DNA of 64,000 nucleotides, taken from Altererythrobacter sp. H2. GTDB lineage: Bacteria > Pseudomonadota > Alphaproteobacteria > Sphingomonadales > Sphingomonadaceae. Made by a program: the position numbers and the translations under genes. Numbering within the stretch: the stretch's first letter is position 1; the number at the start of each line of letters is the position of its first letter. Shown here one piece after another: positions 24,701 to 32,307 of this stretch. The notes below the pieces were generated by a model. That model did no database searches, was not told where the DNA came from, and saw only the letters and a list, made by a program, of their open reading frames with translations. The stretch is taken from assembly GCF_035319885.1 (NCBI RefSeq), contig NZ_CP141285.1, forward strand, positions 1,798,001-1,862,000, read 5' to 3'.

Positions 24701-26645
24701 CGCTAAGGTCGACGATGACAGGGTCGCTCGGCGCCGCGGGATCGACGAGGATGTTGGCGGGCTTGAGGTCACCATGGGCCAGCCGAAGTGTATGCAACTC
24801 CTCAATCCGCCTGGCGAGCGATTCGATCAGGATGAGGCGGGCCTCCTCGCCGAGCTCGCTTGGCCGTTGCGCGAGGACATACGCAAGGTCGGGCCGGTCT
24901 ACCCATTCCTGAACCATGACGATCGCGTCGCCCAGCCACATCGCCCCCAAGATCTTCGCGCAGCCCTCAGGCTCGATCGCCGAAAGCTCTGCAAGCTGGT
25001 CGAGGAAGTCGAGGATGCGAGGCCCCTCTTTCTTCTGATCGCCCCAAGAGGCGCGCTTCCAGACCTTGACCAAGAGTTCGCGCCCGTCCTTGCTGGTACG
25101 CCACAAGGCGCGCATTTCGTCGTCGCGCAGAACTTCGACAGGCGGGTAAGCTTGGAAGAGCGCCATCTGGCTCTTGATCACACCGCGATGGCGCTCAAGC
25201 CCCTCAAGAACTTCAGCTGGTGTTGGCCGGACGGCTACAGCCGCGTTGAAGGCGGTCAGCGCATCGCCGGCGTCCTTGAATCTTTGCGACGGGTCGGGTG
25301 CGAGCGCCGTTGCGAGCCATTCGTGTAACTCTAGATAGTCCAACGTTTTGTCGGCCGCGTTATCCCATTCGGGAATTCCGCTGGAAACCGCCGGGGCAGT
25401 GCCTAGCAAGATGCGGTGGACCGCAGAAGCGGCGAGGAAGACGTCTCGACGTTTTGGGGTCGATTCTACGCCGAAGAGATCCTCGGGCAACTTGCCCGTC
25501 GACAGGAATTGGAACCGCGAGTCTCCGAGCGACCTGACATCGGGGTAACTTGCCGCCATCAAGTGCGAGAGGCGGATCGTGGACGGTCGCTGCACCCAGA
25601 CGCTGTGCGGTCCAAGATCGAGGTGCGCAGCCTCTGCGAGGTGGAGCGCATCAAGTGAAGCGAGCAACTGTCGGGCAAGCTCGATACGGTCGGAACGACC
25701 AAGATCTGCCAACTCTGTGCTGGCGAAGTCAGTCAAGCGGTGAAGCCGCCGCCGACGGTCGTAAACCTCCCAGTATCGAACGCCAAAGTTGGGATCGCGT
25801 GTCTTACCGTCCACGATGACACTGTCGCATTGCTCGCATCGGTCCTGAAGGTATGCAATCACCTCCTGCTCGCGACCGGCGATCTCGCTGCGACCTTGCT
25901 CGGTTTGAAAGCGCGTTTCCGCCTTGGAAAAGTCCCATAGGCGGAGCACGCCGAGGGTTGGCGATTGTCGCTCGTCGCTCGCCTCGAATTCGGCGAAGAT
26001 GCCCTCGGGATGTTCGAAAACAGGGGCCGCGGATGTTGCGTAGAATCCGCCATAGGTTCGTCGGCCTGGGACGAAGACGCCCTTGGTGACATTGAAGAAC
26101 TTTGACAGCTGGTCCTTCCATTCGGCCGAAGTCAGCACGCCGGCTGGCGGTGCTTTACCGAACACCTCGATGCGCTTTGGGACCGACTTAAGAGTCGAGG
26201 TGAACGCGGCCACTGGCATCACCGCTTGGCGCTCGGTCTCCGAGATACCAGCAAGGTCCGTAGCCTTGGTGAGGACCACTAGACCCTGCACCCTTGGGAC
26301 GATCGGCTTGGTGCCCTTGGCGTGGCGCTTGAGGTGGGCCTCGAGTTGGATGAACACCTGACGGGAATTTGCCGAGATTTTAGCTACCGGCGACGGACCA
26401 TGGTCGCGGCCAGCGTTGAACCAGTGACCCTCGCGGCTTTCGATCGGGCCGAACCAGTCCTTGAGATCGACCACGAGGATGCGGTCGTCTGCCACAATGA
26501 TTACATCGATCTCGCGGCTTGCCCCGGGGGCAGTGGCAAGATCGAGGTTGGTGTATGCAAACCAGTGCGGAGGTAAGGAGGCGAGGCTCTCAAGGCCCTT
26601 CACCTCGCGTTCGTGTAGGCCCTTACCGCAATTGATAATTTTCAA
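21714..26645 (-). CDS. NERD / tandem kinase / SF1 (COG1112-type) helicase, Mokosh-like
   Basis: 1643 residues, TTG start with GGGGA a few bases upstream. A NERD nuclease-like domain covers about 1-170 (E45-I-D47, then VVDLKDW with D60 and K62). A degenerate kinase fold spans about 225-470, where HLDLGPHSVWV (341-351) replaces HRDxxxxN. A second kinase spans about 510-700 with K527, HGDLKPAN (624-631) and DLSD (646-649). An acidic linker follows, then an SF1 helicase: GPPGTGKT near 1075, DEAAR near 1317, GDHKQLEPQ, DSYQGKE and NVAISRA at the end. Kinase fused to a COG1112 helicase is the mark of the anti-phage system Mokosh type I. The NERD domain and the pseudokinase are extra to what I remember of it. 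Confidence 0.65.
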   Translation of the reverse strand: MKIINCGKGLHEREVKGLESLASLPPHWFAYTNLDLATAPGASREIDVIIVADDRILVVDLKDWFGPIESREGHWFNAGRDHGPSPVAKISANSRQVFIQLEAHLKRHAKGTKPIVPRVQGLVVLTKATDLAGISETERQAVMPVAAFTSTLKSVPKRIEVFGKAPPAGVLTSAEWKDQLSKFFNVTKGVFVPGRRTYGGFYATSAAPVFEHPEGIFAEFEASDERQSPTLGVLRLWDFSKAETRFQTEQGRSEIAGREQEVIAYLQDRCEQCDSVIVDGKTRDPNFGVRYWEVYDRRRRLHRLTDFASTELADLGRSDRIELARQLLASLDALHLAEAAHLDLGPHSVWVQRPSTIRLSHLMAASYPDVRSLGDSRFQFLSTGKLPEDLFGVESTPKRRDVFLAASAVHRILLGTAPAVSSGIPEWDNAADKTLDYLELHEWLATALAPDPSQRFKDAGDALTAFNAAVAVRPTPAEVLEGLERHRGVIKSQMALFQAYPPVEVLRDDEMRALWRTSKDGRELLVKVWKRASWGDQKKEGPRILDFLDQLAELSAIEPEGCAKILGAMWLGDAIVMVQEWVDRPDLAYVLAQRPSELGEEARLILIESLARRIEELHTLRLAHGDLKPANILVDPAAPSDPVIVDLSDFTTEAEGDTVTARYAPESGGRYERDCFAVAAIAEELLAASTSKIASRLREATAKVRNDEPVNATLLPLIDVLAAGEPADPDVATIRLTSPHVAAGPLLPDEGLYFLRRPPWGRTLIIRGACEELEVSINADGKPFRLNRRAVEQSRIRLYQRFEFGSLEAAIVVEDGPASRLEDLTPVLERDDVVSALAPARPKANEAEADEDDQQPAEERDVVPGEPPEDDLIEAIAAEPPPNGQVDVARLWEILVDAERELVTYGQVAEDSVFDRNISRHKVQFDLLSGSFDYNRRDRVMVEREDRRGNWRPVGQLDLQRSKPDTLFLESMRPDQRNAPPLVDEGDELRFRSRMEETSLDRRQAAVRRIVGRTSRTRNLIGILDPRTSASPQSLPDRQPVDRLKEQYALNDQQAEALSAVLATRPLALVQGPPGTGKTVFIAALVHAALTSGLARNVLLASQAHEAVNNAAEAVLKLFARAGEVPSILRVGNEGVVSDRLLPFHVERVEQLQKDRFRAEMRERLAVAAQGLAIPEELTDALIHVELAVRPVAARLASLGEDDNSAQRKTALRETIDQQVVPLGLGEMLSADMPPEQIVPTIVAACLKALPQDGRPSADRVARFQEVAALARDFVGTVSTEQRSLETFLAGTRQIVAGTCVGLGRSALGLTSTPFDLVIVDEAARCTASELAVPIQAGAWIVLVGDHKQLEPQHPEFVVDEVAERLGVGVAEVARSDFERVFETPYGAAAGHTLRRQYRMLPPIGEIVSKSFYGKRLEHGRATPIIDPMALPTDLSAPVTWFDTAPFGERARQADPNHRKSLTNAVEADVIVALLKRWSDCQSFLDWLGQQTSHAHGIGIICAYSAQRDLVRRKIAQAPIHPSLRVALKVDTIDSYQGKENPIVIVSLVRNNWDGPMQNGSKTIRPGFLAKPNRINVAISRAMDRLVIVGSLKRWEMDGPMDRIARAFASNIEAGHAREVDALALLENGAGTNAADGALETVQ

Positions 26646-26783
26646 TCTAATCCCCTAGGTACTTTTAGCCCAATCAAGCCGAATGTTAGCCTAGGATTTT
26701 GCACAGGCAACTTCGTATGGGGGTATTCGCATCAGAAAGCGAGTTGATGATTCCGAACACATATTGCCCAAAATTGGCCCCGC

Positions 26784-27287
26784 CTAGATTCCGATCTCGA
26801 AAGGCTTGGTGAGCGAGCGGTCCAGTTCCGGCGGTTCGCGCGCAGGTGCTGGTGCCGGCGCCCGGTCCTTCGCCTGGCCTCGCGCGGCGGCGTCGCGCAG
26901 GAGATCGACGGTCTCGAGAGCCGAGCGCTTCATTCCCGGATTGCGTTCGACTGCGGCCTCGAGCTTGCCGGCGTTATCGACGAACAGCGTCAATCCATCG
27001 CGCAAGCGGGTGACCGTCACCAGGAAGGTTTGCTGGTTCGCCAGATTACGCTCCCGGCTGTCCATGACCGCGATCCCCCGATCGGACGTCAGGCCCTGTG
27101 CCATATGGGCATTGAGTGCATAGGCGAGATCGAGCCGTTCGAGCATCGGATCTTCCTCCGCGCAGGCATTGGCGAGCAGCGAGCGAACCCATTCGCTCAT
27201 GCTGATCCCCTTGGCTTTGGCGGCCTTGCGGATCAGTGAACTGAGCTCGCTGGAGATGTAAACCTGGAGACAGATTGGCCGTGTCAT
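26784..27287 (-). CDS. Ribbon-helix-helix domain fused to the tail of a MobF-type relaxase
   Basis: 167 residues from the ATG at 27287, with AAGGAG eight bases upstream. Residues 1-46 form a CopG/MobC-type ribbon-helix-helix (CLQVYISSELSSLIRKAAKA, ISMSEWVRSLL). From about 48 the sequence changes to the C-terminus of a conjugative relaxase-helicase (LDLAYALNAHMAQGLTSDRG, MDSRERNLANQQTF, VTRLRDGLTLFVD), then a proline-rich tail. Most of the relaxase, including the Tyr-containing nickase and helicase domains, is missing. The frame is open and has its own promoter-like sequence, so the fusion may be expressed. It could be a deletion product that kept a plasmid regulator alive. Confidence 0.6.
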   Translation of the reverse strand: MTRPICLQVYISSELSSLIRKAAKAKGISMSEWVRSLLANACAEEDPMLERLDLAYALNAHMAQGLTSDRGIAVMDSRERNLANQQTFLVTVTRLRDGLTLFVDNAGKLEAAVERNPGMKRSALETVDLLRDAAARGQAKDRAPAPAPAREPPELDRSLTKPFEIGI

Positions 27288-27340
27288 GCACGGACTCCTT
27301 GTGGTCAGGAGCCCGGTGCGCACTGCGAAAGGCAATGCAG

Positions 27341-27369
27341 GGTCTAAGTCATTCCTAAGAACATGTCAA
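27341..27369 (-). promoter_or_regulatory. Sigma-70-like promoter for the RHH-relaxase fusion gene
   Basis: On the minus strand a perfect TTGACA (27364-27369) is separated by 17 bases from TAGACC (27341-27346). The -10 is weak, but the -35 and the spacing are ideal. It lies about 55 bases upstream of the start at 27287. Confidence 0.4.
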
Positions 27370-27735
27370 GAACATCGAGAGGCGCGCGCTTCCGCGGTTG
27401 CGCCGGGAGATGCGGTCACTTCCACGTAAGGCGAAGGAGCCACGTCATATCTGACGGAGAAGCTGCCCTTTTCGATTTGGAGAAAAAATGACCGCATTTT
27501 CAGTGATATGCCTGCAAAATCCACGGCGACCTGTCGCGTACGGTGTGCCCCCTGTTCCCCGCTTTTGGAGTAAGACCAGCAAGCTGATCCGACCTATCCC
27601 GCAGCCCCAAGGAACGATCTTCCAGCGGAATGGAAGCGCCATCCTGCACGTGAAGGATTGGCCTGATCGACGCTGGGCTAGATGCGAAATCCGGGGTATG
27701 ATCGCGGACAACTTCCACCGTCATGGAGAGCGACA
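27370..27735. other. Intergenic region between divergent genes
   Basis: About 370 bases between the promoter of the RHH fusion gene and the rightward 64-residue gene. Open frames here lack family character and ribosome-binding sites. I see no repeat, tRNA or strong hairpin. Confidence 0.35.
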
Positions 27736-27930
27736 ATGGCCAGTGTGACCTTGTCCGCGACACCCAAGGGCAACGGCTTTCAGGCGACCGTCAGCTATGA
27801 CGGCTGGGTCTCGATCAGCTCCGCCGAAACCTATCCGACGATGGCCGAGGCGATCTCGGCGGCGGCGATCAAGATGCTCGACATGCCCGAGAGACTCGAG
27901 GCAATGGACCGCGAGGACCAGACGGTCTGA
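27736..27930 (+). CDS. Small conserved plasmid-type protein (64 aa)
   Basis: 64 residues from the ATG at 27736, with a weak GGAGAG upstream. VTLSATPKGNGFQATVSYDGW is a beta hairpin, followed by a helix (TYPTMAEAISAAAIKML) and an acidic C-terminus. I recall similar short proteins beside SSB, ArdC and ParB genes in sphingomonad plasmids. No function known. It ends 39 bases before a strong terminator. Confidence 0.5.
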   Translation: MASVTLSATPKGNGFQATVSYDGWVSISSAETYPTMAEAISAAAIKMLDMPERLEAMDREDQTV

Positions 27931-27969
27931 TCATCGCCTGGCGCCGCGATCAGGTCGCCGAGCATAAGA

Positions 27970-28002
27970 AAAGGAGGAAGCCCGGTGCGGACTTCCTCCT
28001 TT
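27970..28002. terminator. Bidirectional intrinsic terminator
   Basis: An 11-bp perfect stem, AAAGGAGGAAG (27970-27980) with CTTCCTCCTTT (27992-28002), and an 11-base loop. It sits between two convergent genes ending at 27930 (+) and 28012 (-). The A/T at the stem ends gives a short U run in both directions. Confidence 0.75.
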
Positions 28003-28011
28003 CGAATGTGC

Positions 28012-28248
28012 TCAAGCTTCGTCGCTCAGCTTGCTCGGTACGGTGTCGATGACCCGGTCCAACATCCCGGCCGGAAGTGCGCCGTAATCGCCCTCGTCGA
28101 CCGCGATGTAGCCCGCCTCGTCATCGGTCAGGACGTACTGCGTGAAGTAGCTGTGAAAGGACCGGGCATGGGCCTGATCCAGTGCGGCAACGAAGGCCAC
28201 CTGATCGGCGTGGAAACCCCCGTGGGCAATGTTCATCGAAACGTACAT
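28012..28248 (-). CDS. Small conserved plasmid-type protein (78 aa)
   Basis: 78 residues from the ATG at 28248, preceded by a full AGGAGG nine bases upstream; a longer frame upstream ignores this site. The sequence is acidic and helical (FHADQVAFVAALDQAHARSF, YVLTDDEAGYIAVDEGDYGA). I do not recognise a domain. The strong ribosome-binding site and the terminator just downstream argue for a real gene. It may be a small protein of the leading-region set. Confidence 0.5.
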   Translation of the reverse strand: MYVSMNIAHGGFHADQVAFVAALDQAHARSFHSYFTQYVLTDDEAGYIAVDEGDYGALPAGMLDRVIDTVPSKLSDEA

Positions 28249-28570
28249 GTCAAAACCTCCTGATGTTCGATGCGTCGCATCAGGAGCTGCGTGGATGTGG
28301 GCGACGGGCCGGGTCAGGGACCGCGCGGCACGCGCGGCCGCGAAGCGGCGATGGGGGTCACGATTTTTTCGGGCTTGCCCGGAAAAATGGTGGGGCCCCG
28401 TCGTCCTTGACGCGGCCCCAAAGCCCACATCACCATCGGACTTCTGCGAGAGAGACCTCTCCAACCTCTCCGCCCAGGCGCACGATCAGCGCAGAAACCG
28501 ATTTCCTACAGCGCGGACGACTGACATTGTCGGCGGCGGAGGGGACCCACGGCCACCGAAAGGAACACTG
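28249..28570. promoter_or_regulatory. Structured GC-rich spacer between divergent small genes
   Basis: 322 bases without a gene. A perfect stem-loop CCGCGCG-GCA-CGCGCGG lies at 28321-28337. The remainder has no clear -35/-10 pair. As the 5' region of both flanking genes it should hold their promoters. Confidence 0.4.
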
Positions 28571-28801
28571 ATGGCCAGGTCCAAACCGAGTGCTCGGGAT
28601 GCACTCAAGAAACTGCGCGAACAGCGTCTCGAACTCGACGCGCAGGAGGTCCGGCTTCGCGATGAAGCCGCGACTGAACTCGGCAAGATACTCGTCGAAT
28701 GCGGCGCCGAGACGATCGAACCGGCGCAGCTCAAACGGGTCGTTCAGGCGTCGATGACCCTCGGGATCGACGAAACTCTGAAGCGTCTGGCGGCGAGGTA
28801 G
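28571..28801 (+). CDS. Small helical protein, DUF6437-like (76 aa)
   Basis: 76 residues from the ATG at 28571, after AGGAAC. It is predicted helical and charged (ARDALKKLREQRLELDAQEV, RLRDEAATELGKIL), then PAQLKRVVQASMTLGIDETLKRL, similar to what I remember of DUF6437 proteins on sphingomonad mobile elements. No catalytic residue is apparent. Convergent with ssb across a strong terminator. Confidence 0.5.
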   Translation: MARSKPSARDALKKLREQRLELDAQEVRLRDEAATELGKILVECGAETIEPAQLKRVVQASMTLGIDETLKRLAAR

Positions 28802-28868
28802 TCGGTCACCAGCGGCGGCGCGCGGGCTCGATGCCCCGCGCCGCCGCCAATGCCGGCGAGCAAAAGAA

Positions 28869-28900
28869 AAGGCCCCGATGGCGGGTGCCACCGGGGCCTT
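28869..28900. terminator. Bidirectional intrinsic terminator
   Basis: Stem AAGGCCCCG (28869-28877) with CGGGGCCTT (28892-28900), extended inward by TGGC/GCCA (28879-28882 and 28887-28890). It sits between the ends of the 76-residue gene (+) and ssb (-). Confidence 0.8.
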
Positions 28901-28917
28901 GTCGTCGGGCATAACGA

Positions 28918-29310
28918 TCAGTCCTCGTCGATGTCGGGCGCCCCTTCATTGCTGCTCGAGCGGCCACCCTTCGTGAGGAAGTCGACCTTGTCGGCGATGA
29001 TCTCGCAGCCGTAGCGCTTGGTGCCGCTCTGGTCCTCCCACTGCGTGTAGTGGATGCGGCCCTCGATCGTCACCAGCTGGCCCTTGGTGCAGTATTTGGC
29101 GACGTTCTGGCCGAGCCCGTTGAAGCAGGTGACGCGATGAAATTCGCTGTCCTTGACGGTGTAGCCGTTCTCGTCCTTGTAGGTCTTGCCGTCCTTGCGG
29201 GCGGGCCGATCGGTCACCACCGAGATCGACGTGATGCTGGTTCCGCCCTGGGTGGTGCGGGCTTCGGGGTCGCGAGCGATGCGGCCGACGAGGATAACGA
29301 GATTGGTCAT
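28918..29310 (-). CDS. ssb: Single-stranded DNA-binding protein
   Basis: 130 residues from the ATG at 29310 with AGGAGAAG upstream. OB-fold of bacterial SSB: NLVILVGRIARDPEAR, SISVVTDRP, EFHRVTCFNGLGQNVAKY, KGQLVTIEGRIHYTQWED. A short acidic tail ends APDIDED, which differs from the usual DDDIPF tip. Plasmid-type SSB proteins coat the incoming single strand in conjugation and can damp SOS induction. Neighbours (ArdC, ParB-like) fit such a leading-region role. Confidence 0.9.
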   Translation of the reverse strand: MTNLVILVGRIARDPEARTTQGGTSITSISVVTDRPARKDGKTYKDENGYTVKDSEFHRVTCFNGLGQNVAKYCTKGQLVTIEGRIHYTQWEDQSGTKRYGCEIIADKVDFLTKGGRSSSNEGAPDIDED

Positions 29311-29610
29311 GGGTCTTCTCCTGATCGAGCACTCCGGGTCCATCCCGGCTGCAAACCCGACGAAGAAGCGGCCCACGGCGAAGCGCACCAAAGGGAAACC
29401 TGGATCTGGTTCGGGTGGTGCGGGCAGCCGGGCGTAGCCCGGCAACTCGGCCGGACCTGATCCGGGTTGCGCGTCTCGACGGGGCTGCTTCAGGACAGGT
29501 TTGCCCCAGAGCCGGATTGGTCCCGGACACCTTGATGGGAACCTGACCCAGCCCTTGTTTATTCCCGCGTGGCCAAAGCCGAAGCGGCCCATTCCACCAC
29601 CGGCGGTAGC
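29311..29610 (-). promoter_or_regulatory. Long structured leader upstream of ssb
   Basis: 300 bases without a supported gene. A perfect hairpin GCCGGGC-GTA-GCCCGGC is at 29427-29433/29437-29443, and a second stem CCGGA/TCCGG lies within an outer CAAC/GTTG just beyond. At 29383-29400 is an 18-base element, GCGCACCAAAGGGAAACC, that recurs with one change upstream of the DUF2493 gene. Long folded leaders like this are typical for plasmid genes expressed early after transfer. Confidence 0.4.
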
Positions 29611-30039
29611 TCATATTTCGACCCGGACCGATCGCCCCGTCTTGGTAGGACTGCTTGACGGAACTGCGCCGTCATCGGCAAGATCTTCGCCGATCACCGG
29701 ATCCGGTTCGTCCAGGCGATTTCCACGCAGCATCCAGGCTTGCGGCGTTATCAGGCGCGCCCAGTCGGCGAAGGAGGGGATCGAGCCCAGGTCTTCCCGC
29801 ACGTGCTGCTCGCCAACCAGACGCACCGGCACGATGCGGCCGTCGGCATTGACGATGGTTGCCCCGAAGAGGGTTTCGAGCATGAAAATGCCCTCGGCAT
29901 GGTGTCGCAGCGCACGGTGCCGGGGATCGGCGAAGATGGCCTTGGACTGATCGAACCACTGGTGAAGCGCGAGGTAGTCTTCGACCGCCCCGCCCCACTT
30001 TCGGACCGAGGACAGGGCATGGTAATAGCAATGTGCCAT
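29611..30039 (-). CDS. DUF6915-like protein
   Basis: 142 residues from the ATG at 30039 with AGGAGG upstream. AHCYYHALSSVRKWGG, YLALHQWFDQSKAIFAD, RHRALRHHAEGIFM, LFGATIVNADGRIVPVRLVG match DUF6915, a family found on alphaproteobacterial plasmids and ICEs. The clustered histidines (RHRALRHHAEG) could bind a metal. Function unknown. Part of the leftward leading-region-like block. Confidence 0.65.
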   Translation of the reverse strand: MAHCYYHALSSVRKWGGAVEDYLALHQWFDQSKAIFADPRHRALRHHAEGIFMLETLFGATIVNADGRIVPVRLVGEQHVREDLGSIPSFADWARLITPQAWMLRGNRLDEPDPVIGEDLADDGAVPSSSPTKTGRSVRVEI

Positions 30040-30050
30040 GACGACCTCCT

Positions 30051-30500
30051 TCACAGTTCGGTGTAGTGGTCGTCGTACGCCGTGTAGCGCAGCTTGCAGT
30101 CGAGCATGAACGTCTCGGCCGTCACGTCGATCTCGAGCGCGCCCCCCGCACCGTCGTTGATTTCCCAGCCTGGGTGATGGAGTTCAAGCGCGGCATAGGC
30201 GAGGTCCTCGAGCGCTTGCTTGAGGGTCGTCTGAACTGGATCGGCCCCGTCTTCCTCGACGCAAACCGAGAACTCTTCAGGTAGGTCGACGGCCGTGTCG
30301 CTGGCGTCCCGACAAGCGATGTCCTCGATAGCGCCGCTGTCGCCGCATCCGTCGAAAGCGACTTCCACCGAGACAATGCCATGGTGACGCAGCGGTGCGA
30401 TCACCGCGCGCTTGAGGCGGTCGATTTCGCTGGTGACACGGGCGCGATTGGTGGCCTGTTGCTCGGTAAATTCGGCAAGCGCGATGCTGGGGCTGATCAT
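30051..30500 (-). CDS. DUF6878-like protein
   Basis: 149 residues from the ATG at 30500, with AGGAGG upstream. FDGCGDSGAIEDI is the signature stretch, followed by an acidic middle and ALEDLAYAALELHHPGWEIN with a C-terminal beta-rich end. This fits DUF6878, another plasmid-block family without known activity. The gene lies 11 bases upstream of the DUF6915-like gene, so the two are likely co-transcribed. Confidence 0.65.
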   Translation of the reverse strand: MISPSIALAEFTEQQATNRARVTSEIDRLKRAVIAPLRHHGIVSVEVAFDGCGDSGAIEDIACRDASDTAVDLPEEFSVCVEEDGADPVQTTLKQALEDLAYAALELHHPGWEINDGAGGALEIDVTAETFMLDCKLRYTAYDDHYTEL

Positions 30501-30624
30501 GAAATCCTCCTGTGCTGTACGGTCGTGCGGCCCTCCGCATGATCCACCGGCACAAGGGCTCACCTCCCCTCTTCAACAGCTACGCCAGCGCCGCCGGGGC
30601 GCTGGCGCAAAGGCCAATCGACCT

Positions 30625-31578
30625 TCAATTGGGCGAATGGGCTCCCGACTTGGGGCTGGTGCCGAGCGGACCGCGGCGATCGACGACGGTGATCCGCCGT
30701 GACTTGGCTTCGATGACCAGGCGTTCGAGGACGCCATTGCCCGGAAAGGCGACGACGTACCTCGGATCGAGCGAAAGCATGCGCTCGTTGCGCTTGAAAC
30801 CCGCGCGGGCACCAAGCCGCATGTCGAGCGAGAAGGTCACCTGGGGAATGTTGCGCCGCTCGGCCCAGCTCGACGCCAGGCGATCAACGCCCTTGGTGTC
30901 GCCGCCATGGATCAGCACCATGTCGGGAACGCGATCGCGAACCTTGTCGAGGGTCGCCCAGATGTTGTTGGCGAAGGCGAGTGCGTCGGCTTCGCTGGGG
31001 TGACGGGTGCGTCCACCGGCAAACACGACCGGCGTGCCCTCGGGCATCGCCGCGCGGCGCTTGGCCTCGGCCCGGGCGCGCAGGAAATCACGCCCCTCGA
31101 CCAGCGCCGAGGTCAGCATCGCGCCGTGGTTGAAGCGTGAACTCGACACTGGCTTCCAGGACGAGCCGAACTCGTTGAGATAAAGGCTTGCCGCGATCTC
31201 TCGCATCTCTTCGAGCGCCAGCATGGCGGCTTCAGCGCATTGCGCACACTCGACCTGAGTTTCGAGTTCGTGGGTGTGGATTTCGGAGCCATCGGCGGTT
31301 GCGATGAGCGCCCGAACTTCGTCGGTGGCGCGGTCGAGCGCGGTCGATTTTCGCTCGGCGGAGCGGTGGAACAGGTTGACGAAAGCCCAGCCAAGATCCT
31401 CGGCGTCGGCCTCGAGCGCGGTCCCGGAAACAAGCGCGAAGAGATCTGACCAGACCGCTTCAAGCGTCTGAACGACGGCTTCGCGAACTGGAAAATCGCT
31501 GCTCGAAACCGGGGCGGGACCGATCGAAAAACCGGCGAGATCGAGACCGGCGAGCTGGTCGGCAAAACTGGCATGCAT
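30625..31578 (-). CDS. DUF2493 (SLOG/YpsA-related) protein
   Basis: 317 residues, ATG start with AGGAGGAC. The N-terminal half is helical with CAQCAE (136-141 approx.). The C-terminal half is a Rossmann-like SLOG domain: TPVVFAGGRTRHPSEADA, MVLIHGGDTKGVDRLASSWA and VVAFPGNG (GG and PG nucleotide-contact loops). SLOG domains bind or cleave nucleotides and occur in conflict systems and on plasmids. In this block it is one of the usual cargo genes; substrate unknown. Confidence 0.75.
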   Translation of the reverse strand: MHASFADQLAGLDLAGFSIGPAPVSSSDFPVREAVVQTLEAVWSDLFALVSGTALEADAEDLGWAFVNLFHRSAERKSTALDRATDEVRALIATADGSEIHTHELETQVECAQCAEAAMLALEEMREIAASLYLNEFGSSWKPVSSSRFNHGAMLTSALVEGRDFLRARAEAKRRAAMPEGTPVVFAGGRTRHPSEADALAFANNIWATLDKVRDRVPDMVLIHGGDTKGVDRLASSWAERRNIPQVTFSLDMRLGARAGFKRNERMLSLDPRYVVAFPGNGVLERLVIEAKSRRITVVDRRGPLGTSPKSGAHSPN

Positions 31579-31873
31579 GGGCGTGTCCTCCTGACTGGCG
31601 TGAGGCTGACGCGGGCCGCTCTTGGCTGCGCCAGCGAGAGCCCATCAGGGCCAGCTTTGGGCGGACACGCGCACCGAAGGGAAACCCGCTTGGACAGGCT
31701 GGCGCGGGCAGGCCGCGTCCCGCAGGGACCGGTCAACACGGGCCTGGCCAAGCCGGGTTGCGCGGGCGCCGCCGGCTGGCCCAGGGCCTCTCTCGCATGG
31801 TGCGAGCCATGAGCTGCGCTGTCCCGCCAGGATCGGGAGGTGCAGTGCAAACGCTGGTGCGACCGGCTCGGTG
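31579..31873 (-). promoter_or_regulatory. Structured leader of the DUF2493 gene
   Basis: About 295 bases without a gene. At 31669-31686 is GCGCACCGAAGGGAAACC, the second copy of the 18-base element seen upstream of ssb. GC-rich inverted repeats (GGCCTGGCC, later GGCCCAGGGCC) lie between it and 31800. Confidence 0.35.
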
Positions 31874-32296
31874 TCAGGCGGCACGTTTGCGGTAAACGCC
31901 CTCCCCGTTCGACATATGCCCGAGGCAATCGCAGTCGCCGAACAGCGCGTCGAAGTGGGGCGCGATTTGGCGAAGCCATTGCTGCGCCCGGGGGCTCCGG
32001 GCGGTGCGCCATTCATCGTCCCAATAGGCCCCGTCATCGCGTTCAACGACCCATACGGCAACGAGACCACCGTAGACCGAGACACCGAAGTCGGCGAACG
32101 CATTGCGCCTGAGGATCCGGTCCTCACGGCCACGCCAGCCATCGTGGGCTTCTAGCGACGGAAAGGCTGCGGCAGCGCGCTCGCTGAGGTCCGCGCGCAG
32201 CCATTCATATTCGAAGTCCCAGTCCTCTTCGTCATCGACCTCGAGCAGGGTGAACGCGACGATGGCGCCGCTGGGATAGCTGACCGATCGGCCCAT
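31874..32296 (-). CDS. Hypothetical plasmid-block protein (140 aa)
   Basis: 140 residues, ATG start with GGAGGACA upstream. Acidic and aromatic-rich: VDDEEDWDFEYEWLRADL, DFGVSVYGGLVAVWVV, then PHFDALFGDCDCLGHMSNG. Not recognised beyond being typical of SSB/ArdC neighbourhoods in sphingomonads. It starts 12 bases after the ArdC stop and is surely in the same transcript. Confidence 0.55.
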   Translation of the reverse strand: MGRSVSYPSGAIVAFTLLEVDDEEDWDFEYEWLRADLSERAAAAFPSLEAHDGWRGREDRILRRNAFADFGVSVYGGLVAVWVVERDDGAYWDDEWRTARSPRAQQWLRQIAPHFDALFGDCDCLGHMSNGEGVYRKRAA

Positions 32297-32307
32297 GGTG
32301 TCCTCCG

